Source: Liolophura sinensis (lineage: Eukaryota > Mollusca > Polyplacophora > Chitonida > Chitonidae). Taken from it: a stretch of 64,000 bases of DNA. Positions 26,161 to 40,900 of the stretch are shown in pieces. The DNA is taken from the NCBI RefSeq assembly GCF_032854445.1, contig NC_088295.1, forward strand, positions 6,572,501-6,636,500. The letters are read 5' to 3'. Below the pieces are notes generated by a model. The model was not told the origin of the DNA. It ran no database searches and worked only from the letters and a program-made list of their open reading frames with translations. Position 1 is the first letter of the stretch. Each line of letters starts with the position of its first letter. The position numbers and the translations under genes were made by a program.

Positions 26161-28745
26161 TTTGACAATGACAGTCCACAATTATTATAGTCTAGGGTTG
26201 GATTTGTTTGTCAACATGTGACTGTCTTTGATTGTCGTGTTCTGTGACTGTCCTCCGCCCACTGCCAGAGAAACAATTTTCTGATTTTTCTGTCAAATAT
26301 TATAACACAAATGTATAATTTATTTTGAGTTTATTGTTTACGTTACAGAAAACTACTAAACCTATTTTATCTTTCATAACACACAAAATTTTCGGGCGAA
26401 GATTTTACGATATTTATGTTGCTTTCTGGGTGATGAATAGATCTTTCCGAACTGTCAATTAAAAATTCAGATATAGTCAATCACAGTCAATATTGTTCCA
26501 AGTAGGTCAGCCACATGTCCCAGACATAGGTTACAAATGATCCACCCACTGAGATGTAGCTATACATAAACCTATTGTCAAGATGTTCAACTAAAGGGAG
26601 ATAGCTCTTTCCCTCCATTCGGTCTTAATCTTGTGCGTACGGCGTTTTACAGTAGTTCTGATACAACATCGTCCTGTCAAACGCATAATGTAATTCTATT
26701 AAGAAGTGAAGGAACTCGTATTCAAGCTACAAGTAACGAAAAAGTATTTGTGTAATTACGTGTAATACAATATTTGATATGCCAGCTGCTCACGGAATTC
26801 TGTGGTTCCCTGACGTCTTCTGTGCACTTTGGATGTGACTGAAGCTATTAGAGTCATCTGGGGCCCGTTCTACAAAGTAATCGGAAATTCCGAACGTGCG
26901 CCAATCGGCAGCATAAGAAAAATAAATACGTCTGTTCTAAAAAGAACATTTGCCAAGACTTCAAGCAAATTTGTGACTGCTTGTAGCACTGCGTTTTTAC
27001 GCTAAGGGATGTTGTCTTTTGGAATCTAGAGACATTCATGGAGAATGCAAAACGTACTCATCGCAGAATGTCTCATCAGAAACCGCAGCAATTTGCGATA
27101 AATGTGGCATTACATTTCCTTCAATACCGGAAGAAATCTTGAATATCAAAACTGAGTTTTGCAAGGTTTCGAGTTTTTCAGGATAGTGCACATCCCTTAT
27201 ATATGTGAACCATGAACAGATGAAGCAACATATGTGTTCTGGAAATGCTTTCGTGCCATAAATGTCCAGGCTGATTCTAAACTGAGGCTTACTGTATACA
27301 CAGGCGCCACACGAAGCAATTCTACACATATAAAATTCACCAACCTATTTTACTTTTAAATAATAACGCTATTTCGTATATTTTATACAACAAACTGCTA
27401 TTTTCATTTACGACTGTGTAAGTAATTAGCAGAAAAAAAGATAGCAAACGCAACTTACAAAGCCAAAATTCGTAAATTATGTTGTGGCATACAGAAGATA
27501 TTTGCTTCAACAAGAAAAAAGAAAATTTCAGTTGAATGATACGAAACCAAAAAAAGCTTATTCAGACTTAAACGCGAAAGGACAGCAAGGAGATGAGAAG
27601 CGGTCCAAAACGAAGAAAATCTAAACGTCAAAAGACACGACACGGCCAGGAAATAAAGCGGCTGGAAAGAAAGAACGAATCAAAACTGAAAAGGCGCAAA
27701 CGCGAAACGACTGGGGCTGAGCCCAGTCTCCCCAACTACACACCTGTGTTTTTCAATATGCATGTCAACATTCTGTTAGCCTGAATGAATTTTTCCATTC
27801 ATTAATAAGGTAGGTGGCGATAGCTTTACTTTGACTGTGGCCTGTGAATGTGTACTCTATATAATGAAGGGTCACTATTACCAACACTACATGTACGTCC
27901 TGGATTTCGTTTTCAGATTAGTTTTTATGATACCGATTGAATGCTACCAATTCTTTGAACCGCTGACTGAAAAAATATAACAGCTGAATACACATACAAA
28001 GAATGCTTACATTCTATTGAAAAATGATGAAGCAATTGTGCGTGAACTTATCAAAATATGTGTTTTGATGAGGCTTTTGTAGTTTGAGCTTTGACTCATT
28101 TCCTCATTAGTCAGGACCTCCACAACACATTGTTTTCAGGGTGGTTGCTGTTCTAAGATCCGCTCAATACTGGGCCAGCCAAATAACTTTATTACCTGGA
28201 CAGGTTTTAGAACGTACTGTATTATCCGCGACAATTTATGAATTTCACCTATGTAACATACATTTTCTACCTGTATTCAAGAGATTATAGCTAAGAATGG
28301 GGTATTGCAAACCTTCTAGAGTGTATGTGCCCTCATATGTATTATTGCCATTAGAGTATTATACTGATGAAAGAAATGGAATAAAAACAAAGAAATCAGT
28401 GGCGTGACCTAAATATCAACAGTGACAGGCATGACGTTCACTCTAAACAAGAAATTCTCATTAAGAAAAGAAAGAAACGTTTTCAAAAATCATTTAGATT
28501 TTTAAGTGCGATGTGGGCTGTAGATAATAGCTGAAGTTCTAAGGTAAAATACTACAATTGTAACAATTTAACGCCATTTTATGCCGTGAACATTTGCAGA
28601 AATGGTTGTTATAGAGAATTTACACCTATATAACAATCTGAACACTACATCGTTTTTAACAGTAGCAATACTTAGCTTAATGTGGCCTTATTTATACTGA
28701 CAGCGGGACAGGTCGATCACACTCACAATCCCAGCAGTTCCTACC
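26161..28745. other. Unique region upstream of P4HA
   Basis: No coding exon is recognised. A GGGGCCCGTTCTACAAAGT motif near 26867 resembles an end of a dispersed invertebrate repeat. The K/R-rich frame at 27593-27784 is composition-driven. The last 150 bases should hold the P4HA core promoter and 5' UTR: there is a TATA-like CTATATAAC near 28625 and ACCATGG at the start codon. Confidence 0.5.
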
Positions 28746-28927
28746 ATGGCCACACGTTCTCTCTCGCTGCTCCTCGGGCTGCAATTTTACTGCACTGTCG
28801 CCGTATACGGAGAGATCTTCTCCTCTATTGCCAGGCTCCAAAGCTTATACGCCTCTTCCAGCAGTATCCTACAACAACTGGACGACTACATCGGGAAGGA
28901 GGAGGAACGCCTGCAGGTTTTAAGAAG
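28746..28927 (+). CDS. P4HA: P4HA exon 1: signal peptide and N-terminal region
   Basis: Encodes residues 1-60 plus two bases of codon 61. The start ACCATGG has a good Kozak context and gives a hydrophobic leader (LSLLLGLQFYCTVAV) ending near YG|EIF. The rest (EIFSSIARLQSLY, then LDDYIGKEEERL) is the family's N-terminal coiled-coil dimerisation segment. Donor AAG|GTGGGT, phase 2. An upstream in-frame ATG is not seen; the frame opening at 28682 is in another phase. Confidence 0.93.
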
Positions 28928-31900
28928 GTGGGTGTATCTGCAGAGCGACCAGTTAGCTGTGCGGCAATGTTCGTAATCTCCGTCCTCCAGGTCTTATCTA
29001 ACATAGATATTGACAGAGTCAGTCTTGACGGAAACTGAATGTATCAAAAGATACATTTTATGTGGATGTTTTTTGTTAACAATGGTGCAGTAATATTCTT
29101 TTTACATCCAGCCTTTGCGTTGTCCATGCTTAACATATGGACCATCTTTATAGTTGTACGTCGAGAATTCTTTCATAAAACTTGAAAAGTAGATATCAAC
29201 TTACTGAATATTTATTTATGTGTCTGTTTTTAAAGACCAAACTCAAGAATTTCTCACTTATACGATGAGTGTCAGATTGATGGGTGTATTAGCCCACCTG
29301 ATAAGGTGTCAGATGTTAGATTGTTATGTGACAGGCTTTACTTCAGGTGTGAAATTGTCCTGGTGTATGTACATCTATATACATAAAAGCGATAAATAAT
29401 TAATTACACAAGTTTCCGTTAATTATCCCCTGTAAAGTTTACAGCACATATCTCATGTTCCTTAGTTTGTGTGTAGTGTGACTCAGTATGTAATCTGTAT
29501 GGACCAGTCTGTATAGCGACAGATGTGGCCTGTTTTGTACTGTGCGGACTGTAGTCACCAAGTCTTACTGCTGAGATCTTAAAGTGTGAGAAGTCGCTTC
29601 AAACATCTTCCACAGGCATGTGAATCCCCAAAAGGTATTCTCTGTGGAGGAAGTCACAAACTCTCGGAAGGGCTCTTTCACGGCAAACGCCATTAACATG
29701 ATAATATCATTTAATATGTATAAGTATTTCTGACCGAATATGTAAGCAGCGGCGATAATGCTGTGATTGTACAGAATATATTGGGAGTGTCAGGTATGCG
29801 CCACCGACAACTGCATGTATGCTATTTTACATTTCAAGCCCTCTCCTCTGGAAAACAGCCTGTTCAAATTGATTCCTTAAAGGGAAAGAAAGTATGAAAA
29901 CGAAGTGAGCATCAGTATAAAAACATTTAAAACTGTATATGAAAATATCTTAACTCACTTTCAATTTTTTTTCACAAAGGTAAATGCAAGCATATGTTTT
30001 GATAATGTGTTACATGTGGACTTTATGGACTGTATCTAAAATCCACGTCAACACCGACGTCACAGCGACCTTTCTCTGGCCCTAAAACAGGTAATGAATG
30101 TCACACTTGTTTTTTATACACAGAGAGTACAGTTCAAAAGAATTGTATTGAGAACTTAACACAAAGGTGTGGACAAGGTTGTGTTACATACTTCAACACG
30201 GTCGATAAAGCCCTCTATACAATCAAAACATTCAATTTCATTTAAATCTGTGAAAAAAGAATCTGAAAAAATAAGGTATTTACACTGAGTCTTCAATGAT
30301 CTTTTTACTTTATATACTTAATTATAATTTAATTTTTTTTTAAATTCTTTTTAAAGCGTACTCGTACAGTAAGTAAGTGAGCATTTTAACCGTTCTATAG
30401 ATCGATAAAATCTGACAGCTCGTCTTCACTTGTCTTCACTCGTCGTCTTCACTTGTCTTCACTCGTCGTCTTCACTTGTCTTTACTCGTCGTCTTCACTT
30501 GTCTTTACTCGCCTTCACTTGTCTTCACTCGTCGTCCTCACTTGTCTTCACTCGTCTTCACTTTTCTTCACTCGTCTTCACTTGCCATCGTATGAAAATT
30601 CTTGAGTAGTACATTATTAGAAAATTCCAAGATGCAGCTAAAAATTTTTTTCGCCATGACTTCTTCGAAGTGCTATAGAAAAGTCCATAAGGTGGTTAAA
30701 AATATGTGAAAAGTCGGAAGAGGCCATTTACTGCATTGGTTAAATACAACCACAAGAGCGTCAGTTATAACTTAAACCAAATGATAACCCATTTATCAGC
30801 GCAAAGGCACTGGCGATTTGTAACGCCTCCGATGGGAAGCTACTAACTGAGTATTCCCGCGCCGCTCCTGTACATCCCCCCCCCCCCCCCCCCACCACCA
30901 CCTTCATACCCCCCACCCACCCACCCACCGCCCAGCCTCCCTCGTCAACCATCCCCATCCTGACCTGTTGCCCTCTTATGAGGCGTCATTGCACTTACCC
31001 GGAAGTACGGCATTAAATTGGCGCGGATTGATTTATATGTAGATACTCTGCTGCATAATGAACGGGTCAGTATTTGCGCTCGTGGCATTCAGACGGCTCT
31101 TCCTCATAGTATCACAGTCACGTAGGCAAACTCCATCACGAGGTTCTGTAATTAGGGCGCACACAGACACGCATGCGCTTGCAGCTATATTTTCCGACAC
31201 GGTATCAGAAGACGTGTTGAAATCTAACCGTAACGCAGCAAACTGTGTTCTTTTCATTCAACACAGAAATGTGTTACTCCAACACAAACATGTGTAAAAT
31301 AAATGTGAAGTACACATGCTTGTGTTACAAAATAATGAAACACTAACTTGTGAGGTAATTTCTGCAAATACAACATACACTGGTGTATTTTGTATAACAT
31401 CCAATACATCTTGTATTCAATTCTTTCGACACAAGACCTGGTGATAATTCAACACAAAATAGATTTGTTCAAATATGACACAAGACTTTTGTTGCCAAGA
31501 ACACCAGTTTGTTTTCAAACAACGCAAGTGTGTAAGCATATAAGGGTTAGCAAACCAAGCTTATCATCTTTCACCTAATGAAATTAAGTTATTTTTGTCA
31601 TAGATGCGTAAGCCGGATTTCTGCAGCATTTAGCCATTAAACATCAAATATAAACAATTATATAACAACAATATAAACAGCCAAACGGAAATAAGATTGT
31701 CCACATTCTCATCTGTCTGGGGAATTTTACTTTGAAATCCAAGAAGAAAAGTTCATATCCTGGTTAAGTCGTCGCTTCGAGAAATGTTGACTACCAGAGG
31801 CCATCCTGTACAAGAGGCCCCTCAGTCATGTATTTCGTTTATCGAACAGTGAATAGTTCGTATCCTGGTCAAGCCGTCATTCCGAGAAATGTGGACCGCC

Positions 31901-34900
31901 GGAGGCCAACTTATTCAAGAAGCTCGTCGGGTAATGCAAATGAATGGTGCAGACCTACACCAACCCATTGTGCCAGCATCAGTTCACTTATGTGGACAAC
32001 CACCGATGTATTCGACCCTCTCATCATTTACGTTTAGGTCTGTATCATAAGAGAGCAGGATATCGGAACCGTTACATCTGTACAATGTCTAACTAGGAAA
32101 GACGGACGCGGCCACTTATACGTGAACATCCGTGTAAGGATGTGTTTTGACCGTGGGAGGAGCAGAGGTGATTGATTTTAGATTTGGTCAGCATACGAAC
32201 TCAAACAGTTTAAATAATGCATAGGCCGCAGGATTAGCCATTTTTCAGAGCTTTTGATTTAAATAGTCTTGCCTTCTAGAAGACGACATGTTGTATGTTT
32301 TGTGGAATGCAGCATCAGCGTTCATAATAATTTCAATAATAATTCCGAAGGTAAATGAGGGAAATGAAAGGGTCTTTTGGGCAAATGTTTTCACCTGTTT
32401 TGATACTACTAATCCAAAGTTGTGTTCAGACTGAAATCAACTCGAAATAGAATTCCTAAAGACGCCCTGTGTACTCAGTCCATTTTGGGGTACCCAGTTA
32501 CACAATTTCAAAGCGATTCCAGTGCGCTTTCAAAAAGTTTCCGGTTGTTCATTCCCAAAGCGATTTAGATCCCAGTTGGGCTTAATTAGGATTACACTAT
32601 TACCCATACATCGACCAGTGCAAGCTGCATGCGGCTATGCTCCTGATGTCATGAAATGAGAAGCTGCATGCGGCTATGCTCCTGATGTCATGAAATGAGA
32701 AGCTGCATGCGGCTATGCTCCTGATGTCATGAAATGAGAAGCTGCATGCGGTTATGCTCCTGATGTCATGAAATGAGAAGCTGCATGCGGCTATGCTCCT
32801 GATGTCATGAAATGAGAAGCTGCATGCGGCTATGCTCCTGATGTCATGAAATGAGAAGCTGCATGCGGCTATGCTCCTGATGTCATGAAATGAGAAGCTG
32901 CATGCGGTTATGCTCCTGATGTCATGAAATGAGAAGCTGCATGCGGCTATGCTCCTGATGTCATGAAATGAGAAGCTGCATGCGGCTATGCTCCTGATGT
33001 CATGAAATGAGAAGCTGCATGCGGCTATGCTCCTGATGTCATGAAATGAGAAGCTGCATGCGGCTATGCTCCTGATGTCATGAAATGAGAAGCTGCATGC
33101 GGCTATGCTCCTGATGTCATGAAATGAGAAGCTGCATGCGGCTATGCTCCTGATGTCATGAAATGAGAAGCTGCATGCGGCTATGCTCCTGATGTCATGA
33201 AATGAGAAGCTGCATGCGGCTATGCTCCTGATGTCATGAAATGAGAAGCTGCATGCGGCTGTGCTCCTGATGTCATGAAATGAGAAGCTGCATGCGGCTA
33301 TGCTCCTGATGTCATGAAATGAGGATTGATCATAAACTTCCGTCAGTATTTGTGTTACATGTACATACGTTGCTGAGTCACAAAATCAATCTGTCAGGGC
33401 GGCGTTGTTGCATATGAAGTCTAGTTTTGGAAGTAGTTGGTTCCTTCACTATTCTAACAAACTGGCTTACACAAGAGCTTAACAACCTTTAGTTAGAAGT
33501 TACAAGTTGTAACTTGCAACTTCAAACTACAATTATTTTACCTATTCTAGTCTGAAGTTATAAGTTACAAGTTGAACTCATAACTCTTAACGTTTCCATT
33601 AAGGGCAGATATCTTTCCATGTAAGATGACAAGGCGACTGAGAAATGTTGATATTATGCCTCAGTTTGTGATAGTATTCCTAATAGGTGTATCTCGGTGA
33701 CAAGCTAAACATGGAGTTTAACGGTATGATCCTCACAGTGAAATAATACTGCGACTGCAACGATGTGCTGAATGGTAAATCTGGATTCGGAGTCATCAAA
33801 ACGTGCATGTGGTGCGTAATATAAACAGTGGACAAGCGTTACGATGATAGCACGGGACAGGCATTACGATCATCGCACAGGCCAGGCATTACGATCATCT
33901 CGATGTCACACGTAATATAAACACGGGCTAGGCATTACGATTCTCGCACAGGCTAGGCACTACGATCCTCGTACGAGCCAGTCATTTCGATCATCGCAAG
34001 GGCCAGGCATTACGATCATCGCACGGGCCAGGGCATTACGATCATCGCGATGTCACACGTAATATAAAACACGTGCTAGGCATTACGATCCTCGCACGGC
34101 CAAGCATTTCGATCATCGCGATGTCGCACGTAATATAAACACGGACAGACATTACAATCATCGCGATCAACTGAATTCTCATTTGAATGAACGTGGAAAA
34201 CATGTAATATTATGCATTATCACTTACATATCGGGTGATACAGAATCTAAGTCAGATCCCATTTTAAAATGTGACGAATCGATCCGTGATGTATCGAATG
34301 CTGCTGCTCTTATCACTTGCTCTTATCGCTGACATTTTCCCGTTTGTAGGTACTTAATCAGGGGAAGGCATGTGGACACGTGATAAATCTGTGCCTGAAG
34401 CGTAGACGAAACTCCATAATCAGCGAGGGTTGCAAGACCCCAGCCAATCAGCAGTTTTGTCAGTTCAATAACATGGGACTACAGATCGTCCACCTTAACG
34501 CCCATTGCCTGTCAAATAACTTGGCGAAACATATCGGTGGTTGGCAATGTTAAACAAAAACTGTCTATATGTGGACTTAAACTTAGATAAGTAACAAGTT
34601 TTTTTGCAACAGTTTTATTTTGCCACATGTTTATTGTCTTTCTATTTGGAGATCTAAAGTCAAGGTTGCAAGTGCTCCAAAACGAGTCAGATGCGTACTA
34701 CATATGTTACATGTTATCAGATCGATGAGATCTAATGATTTTTATAAAACAGTTGCTGTAACAATATATTCTAATGACCTGCGCGTTGAAACAATTAGCT
34801 ATTCTATCTGTGTTTAAACCTGTTAACGAGCTCGTTCATTTTCAATCAACGAAATGTACGATTGTCGAGTCCTTATTTTATAAGTACCCTTTCTCCAACT

Positions 34901-37900
34901 GAATTGTACACTCACTCTTTTAAAATTAGGATTGCGCGTCTTTTACAGAAAGATTTAAATGAGTAATTCTACATATACTTTTTACTTGTTTAATGTGTAC
35001 AAACATGATTTTTATTGTTTATATGTACATCGCACAGATTATGGCGTATATAAATCGCATTGCACATCGCACAGAATATCGCGTATATAAATCGCATGCA
35101 AATCGCACAGAATATCGTGTATATATAATGTGACCTCCGGTTCCGGCGAAGCCTTTGACGGGGTCAAAGGTCACCTGAGCTAAGACGGAGCTAAGACAAA
35201 GCTTTTTTGCCAATGCGATTTGAGAGTTCACACCCAAATTGCGATGCGATTCAAAAATGCATTTCAAGTGAAGCTCTTCCAAATTGCTTTAAAAACAATA
35301 TACCGTGTAAATTGCTGGACCCCTTTATATCTCAATAAAGCGACTTTGTCCAAAACAGTTCGGCCATCTAGCGATGACTTTTACTCTTCGATATTCCTGT
35401 AGTCTGTTTCTTTTGGAGAGTTGCCTATATTTAGCTGTCTGTAAAATCAGAGACGTAACAACCCAAGCTTTACACACTAAACATGTTGAACGTCCATGTT
35501 ATTACAAAGAAAATGCAGTTAGAACACTTTTTCTAATTCATAATGTTAAATTACATAAACTTAGTTTCAGCTAATGGGCAATGGGCGTGGAGAGTAATTT
35601 GTTTTACAATGGCTGCACCAACAAACTCCACGCAGTAAAAGCTTCCACTTCTATCTCTGCGAACAAACTACATGGCTTTAATTTCCCAACATCCATCTCT
35701 AAATCAGCCCCGCCGTGAGATCATATACTATGAGACATAAAATAAAATTCGTTTATTACGGTTATATCATACTAGAACATGTAAACCTTTTCAAATATGA
35801 CAGCGTCACTACAAAACAGGCATTACAGTTAAGTCCATAGCAGTCTAGGTATAAAATCTCAAAATCCACCATGCAACTGGTTTTTGAATAATTATGCCGT
35901 CACCCGAAGCAGTGGCTTCTTGCCGTCGAAATCGAGTTTATGGGCTTTAACATTATGAATTAGAAAAAGTGTTGTACCTTAATTTTCCTTTCAATGATAT
36001 GGACTTCTAACATATCTGTGTGTAGAGCTTGTGTTGTGACGTATCACTGACCAAAGGCAAATTTGGTTGTGAGTATGACTGATTTTACAGACAGCTGAAT
36101 ATAGGCGACTCTCTAAAAGAAATAGACTACAACACAGGCATTGCAAGGCAGCTTGTGATGTGTTTTAGTCAACTGTAAATTTCCATTTTCCCGAAACATA
36201 TACCGTTGTGAGAATATTGCAGTTCTTCAAGATTGCAGACTGGCTGTTACTTTTTGTGTACATCAGCAGGCATGCAGTGTAACAGACTCGGACTTGTTGA
36301 CTGTTACAGATTGACTATATATATTTGCTATGGGTTTTTGTCATTTTCAGCATTATTGTGGAACATTATGTTAGCATATATTTGTGAACGGCTTCAGATA
36401 TTGATTATGTGTATGTTTAACATATATTTGTGAACGGCTTCAGATATTGATTATGTGCATGTTTAACATATATTTGTGAACGGCTTCAGATATTGATTAT
36501 GTGTATGCTTAACATATCTTTGTGAACAGCTTCAGATATTGACTATGTGTATGTTTAGCATATATTTGTGAACAGCTTCAGATATTATGTGTATGTTTAG
36601 CATACATTTGTGAACAGCTTCAGATATTGATTATGTCTATGTTTAGCATATATTTGTGAAGAGCTTCAGATACTGATTATGTGTATGTTTAACATATATT
36701 TGTGAACAGCTTCAGATGTTGATTACGTGTATGTTTAGATTATATTTGTGAACAGCTTCAGATATTGATTATGTGTATGTTTAGCATATATCTGTGAACA
36801 GCTTTAGATATTGACTATGTGTATGTTTAGCATATATTTGTAAACAGCTTCCGATATTGATTATGTGTATGTTTAGCATATATTTGTGAACAGTTTCAGA
36901 TACTGATTACGTGTATGTTTAGCATATATTTGTGAACAGCTTCAGATATTGATTATGTGTATGTTTAGCATATATTTGTGAACAGCTTCCGATATTGATT
37001 ATTTGTACGTTTAGCATATATTTGTGAACAGCTTCAGATATAGATTATGTGTATGTTTAGCATATATTTGTGAACAGCTTCAGATATTCATTATTTGTAT
37101 GTTTAGCATATATTTGTGAACAGCTTCAGATACTGACTATATGTATGTTTATGTTTGTTTGCAGTATTCGCGAAGAGGTGTCTGCTCTGCAGGACATCGC
37201 TCCGGACACCGGTCTGACCGTTCCGGAACATCCGATTGGAGCTTACCATATGATCAAAGCTTTATCTCACCTCAACCAGACCATATCCACAGCAACGGTC
37301 AGCACAAACGGTTAGTATTCTTCAAATGTTTTGTAACACACGAGAACTTTTTTCGTAGGTATAGCAAAATAGTTCAGTTTTAAGCTACAATCGAAGCCTT
37401 GAGCTATTTTTCATGTATGATGAGCGGAAAGCCAAAGAGGGTAGGAAATTTTAAAGTCATCCACGAGAGGCGATATATTGAGACGTATGTTTGATATGAT
37501 TCAGAAAGTATGGGATGTTAGAAAACTTAACCGCATGCCGGCAAAGAACTTCTTAGGTTAGAGCGAGGGGACGTTACTCTTGTATCCATTGTGGAAAACT
37601 CCGTGATGAAACTAAATGGTGGCTAAAGTAAAGACAGAAATTCCTCACTCTGGATCGTGTACTATTTTTATGATTTTCAACCCCAGAGTCAAACACAGAT
37701 AACCATTGCTTGAAATTTTCTTTAGATAAGGAAGACTAAAACATAACTAGTGAATTCTGTTCTACATGTTAATTTTGTTGTCTTTGGCTAAAATATTGCC
37801 GAGGATAAGTTAGGACATTCAATCAGTCAAACATTCATGTAATTGATTCTGTTTTCAGTCTTTCAGTCTTACCTACAAGCCCTCAGCCAACCATTACCCA

Positions 37901-40900
37901 GTGAGTCAGATTTCCGCGGTGCCATCAGTGCCATACTCAGACTGCAAGCCATTTACCGGCTTCCCACACACGATCTTATGGAGGGCATGGTCAGAGGTAA
38001 CACGGCAAAAAGATTGAATCCCAGCGACGCTGTTGCCATTGCTAAAATCGCCAGGAAAAGTACCAATTACCGTCACTTGACAGTAGAATGGTTGAAGGAA
38101 GCTTATGAGGCGTACGTAACAAGACGAGAGCAGTCAGGGTTAGATCTAAAGGTTCATCTCCTTAACATCACCAAAGAATACATACAGGTAAAGTGAAAAC
38201 ACAATACACACAGGTAAACTGAAAACACACAGGTAAAGTGGCAACACAATACACACAGGTAAAGTGACAAAACGACACACACAGGTAAAGTGACACCACA
38301 ATACATACAGGTAAAGCGGCAACACAATACACACAGGTAAAGTGACAACACGACACACACAGGTAAAGTAACAACACAATACACACAGGTAAAGCGGCAA
38401 CACAATACACACAGGTAAAGTGACAACACGACACACACAGGTAAAGTAACAACACAATACACAAAGGAAAAGTGACAACACAATACACACAGGTAAAGTG
38501 ACAACACAATACACACAGGAAAAGTGACAACACAATACACATAGGTAAAGTGACAACACAATACACACAGGTAAAGTGAGAACACGACACACACAGGTGA
38601 AGTAACAACACAAAATACACAGGTAAAGTGACAACACAATGCATACTGGTAAAGTGACAACACGGCACACACAGGTAAAGTAACAACACAATACACACAG
38701 GAAAAGTGACAACACAATACACACAGGTAAAGTGACAACACAATACACACAGGTAAAGTGACAACACGACACACACAGGTAAAGTAACAACACAATACAC
38801 ACAGGTAAAGTGAGAACACGACACACACAGGTGAAGTAACAACACAAAATACACAGGTAAAGTGACAACACAGTGCATACTGGTAAAGTGACAACACAGT
38901 GCACACAGGTAACGTGACAACACAATATATACAGGTAAAGTGACAACACAATACATACAGGTAAAGTGACAACACAATACATACAGGTAAAGTGACACCA
39001 CAATACATACAGGTAAAATGACAACACGACACACACAGGTAAAGTGACAACAAAACACATATAGGTAAAGTGACAATAAGATACATACAGGTAAAGTGAC
39101 AACACGACACATACAGGTAAGTGACAACACAATACATACAGGTAAAGTGACAACAAAACACATACAGGTAAAGTGACAGCAAAACACATACAGGTAGAGT
39201 GACAACAAAACACATACAGATAAAGTGACAACAAAACACATACAGGTAAAGTGACAACAAGACACATACGGGTAAAGTGAAAACAAAACACATACAGGTA
39301 AAGTGAAAACAAAACACATACAGGTAAAGTGACAATAAAATACATACAGGTAAAATGACAACAAAACACATAAGGTAAAGTGACAATAAAATACATACAG
39401 GTAAAGTGATAACAAAATACATACAGGTAAAGTGACAATATTATACCTGCTGCAATTAAACTAAGAACAAGTTGTATGTAGGTAAACAGAAAATAAAATA
39501 CGCACACGTAAATTCACTCAAACTACCTACCAGTAATACCACCAAAGACATTTAGGTGAAATGACACAAAAACACACACAGGTAATCGCCAACAAAATGT
39601 ACATGGTAGTAAAGAGATAACAAAATGCATCAAACATCATAAAATAAGTGTTAAAATAATGTGAAATAGTAGCTAGCTAAAACGACATTAAAATACCTAC
39701 TGATAAAACATAAATAAAGGAAATTTGGCGGCAAAATATATTCTAACCACATAATGTAGACAGTAAAGCTAATAACGGAACATACAGATGAAACGACAAC
39801 AAAGATGCAAAGGGGTAAACTGACCATAGAGAAATGAAAACAGTGAAGACATGAACATATGCATGTATCAACAGACATACAGATAATAGTGTAAACAACA
39901 ATACAAACTGGACATGTTTGTTATGGTTTTTATTAAGATGCATATTTGTTGTCTCATTTCAGTATTCGGACTGGATGAATGCATGGTTGTATGTCAACAA
40001 AGCCAAGGAGACATGTAAGTGTTAGTGTAATGCCCATCATGACATCGGAGGTGAGCGCTTGTTATCGAGGCTCACCCCTATCATCTGAGTGTAAAGCTCA
40101 GTCATAGGCTCCTCCCATACCATACCATCATAGCTTAGAGCTCTGCCATAGATCCCTCCCACATCATGTTATCATAGCTTAGAGCTCTGCCATAGGTCCA
40201 TCCCACATCATGTTATTATAGCTTAGAGCTCTGTCATAGGTCCCTCCCACATCATGTTATCATAGCTTATAGCTCTGCCATAGGTCCCTCCCACATCATG
40301 TCATCATAGCTTAGAGCTCTGCCATAGATCCCTCCCACATGATGTCATCATAGCTTAGAGCTCTGTCATAGGTCCCTCCCACATCATGTCATCATAGCTT
40401 AGAGCTCTGCCATAAGTCCATCCCACATCATGTTATTATAGCTTAGAGCTCTGCAATAGGTCCCTCCCACATCATGTTATCATAGCTTATAGCTCTGCCA
40501 TAGGTCCCTCCCACATCATGTCATCATAGCTTAGAGCTCTGCCATAGGTCCCTCCCACATCATGTCATCATAGCTTAGAGCTCTGCCATAGGTCCCTCCC
40601 ACATCATGTCATCATAGCTTAGAGCTCTGCCATAGGTCCCTCCCACATCATGTCATCATAGCTTAGAACTCTGCCATAGGTCCCTCCCACATCATGTCAT
40701 TATAGCTTAGAGCTCTGCCTTAGATCCCTCCCACATCATGTCATCATAGCTTAGAGCTCTGCCATAGGTCCCTCCCACATCATGTCATCATAGCTTAGAA
40801 CTCTGCCATAGGTCCCTCCCACATCATGTCATTATAGCTTAGAGCTCTGCCTTAGATCCCTCCCACAGCATGTCATCATAGCTTAGAGCTCTGCAATAGG

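Noticed and set aside
26860-27020. End of a GGGGCCCG-type dispersed transposon
   Set aside because: Only one end is visible; no matching inverted end or target duplication could be found nearby.
27593-27784. Lys/Arg-rich 63-codon frame as a small nuclear protein
   Set aside because: Composition reflects an A/G-rich stretch; no domain, no splice context, short length.
38146-39507. Three overlapping minus-strand frames over 400 codons with a membrane-like Cys/Leu/Val composition
   Set aside because: They are the reverse complement of the splice-donor minisatellite; all three minus frames are open together because the unit lacks stops.
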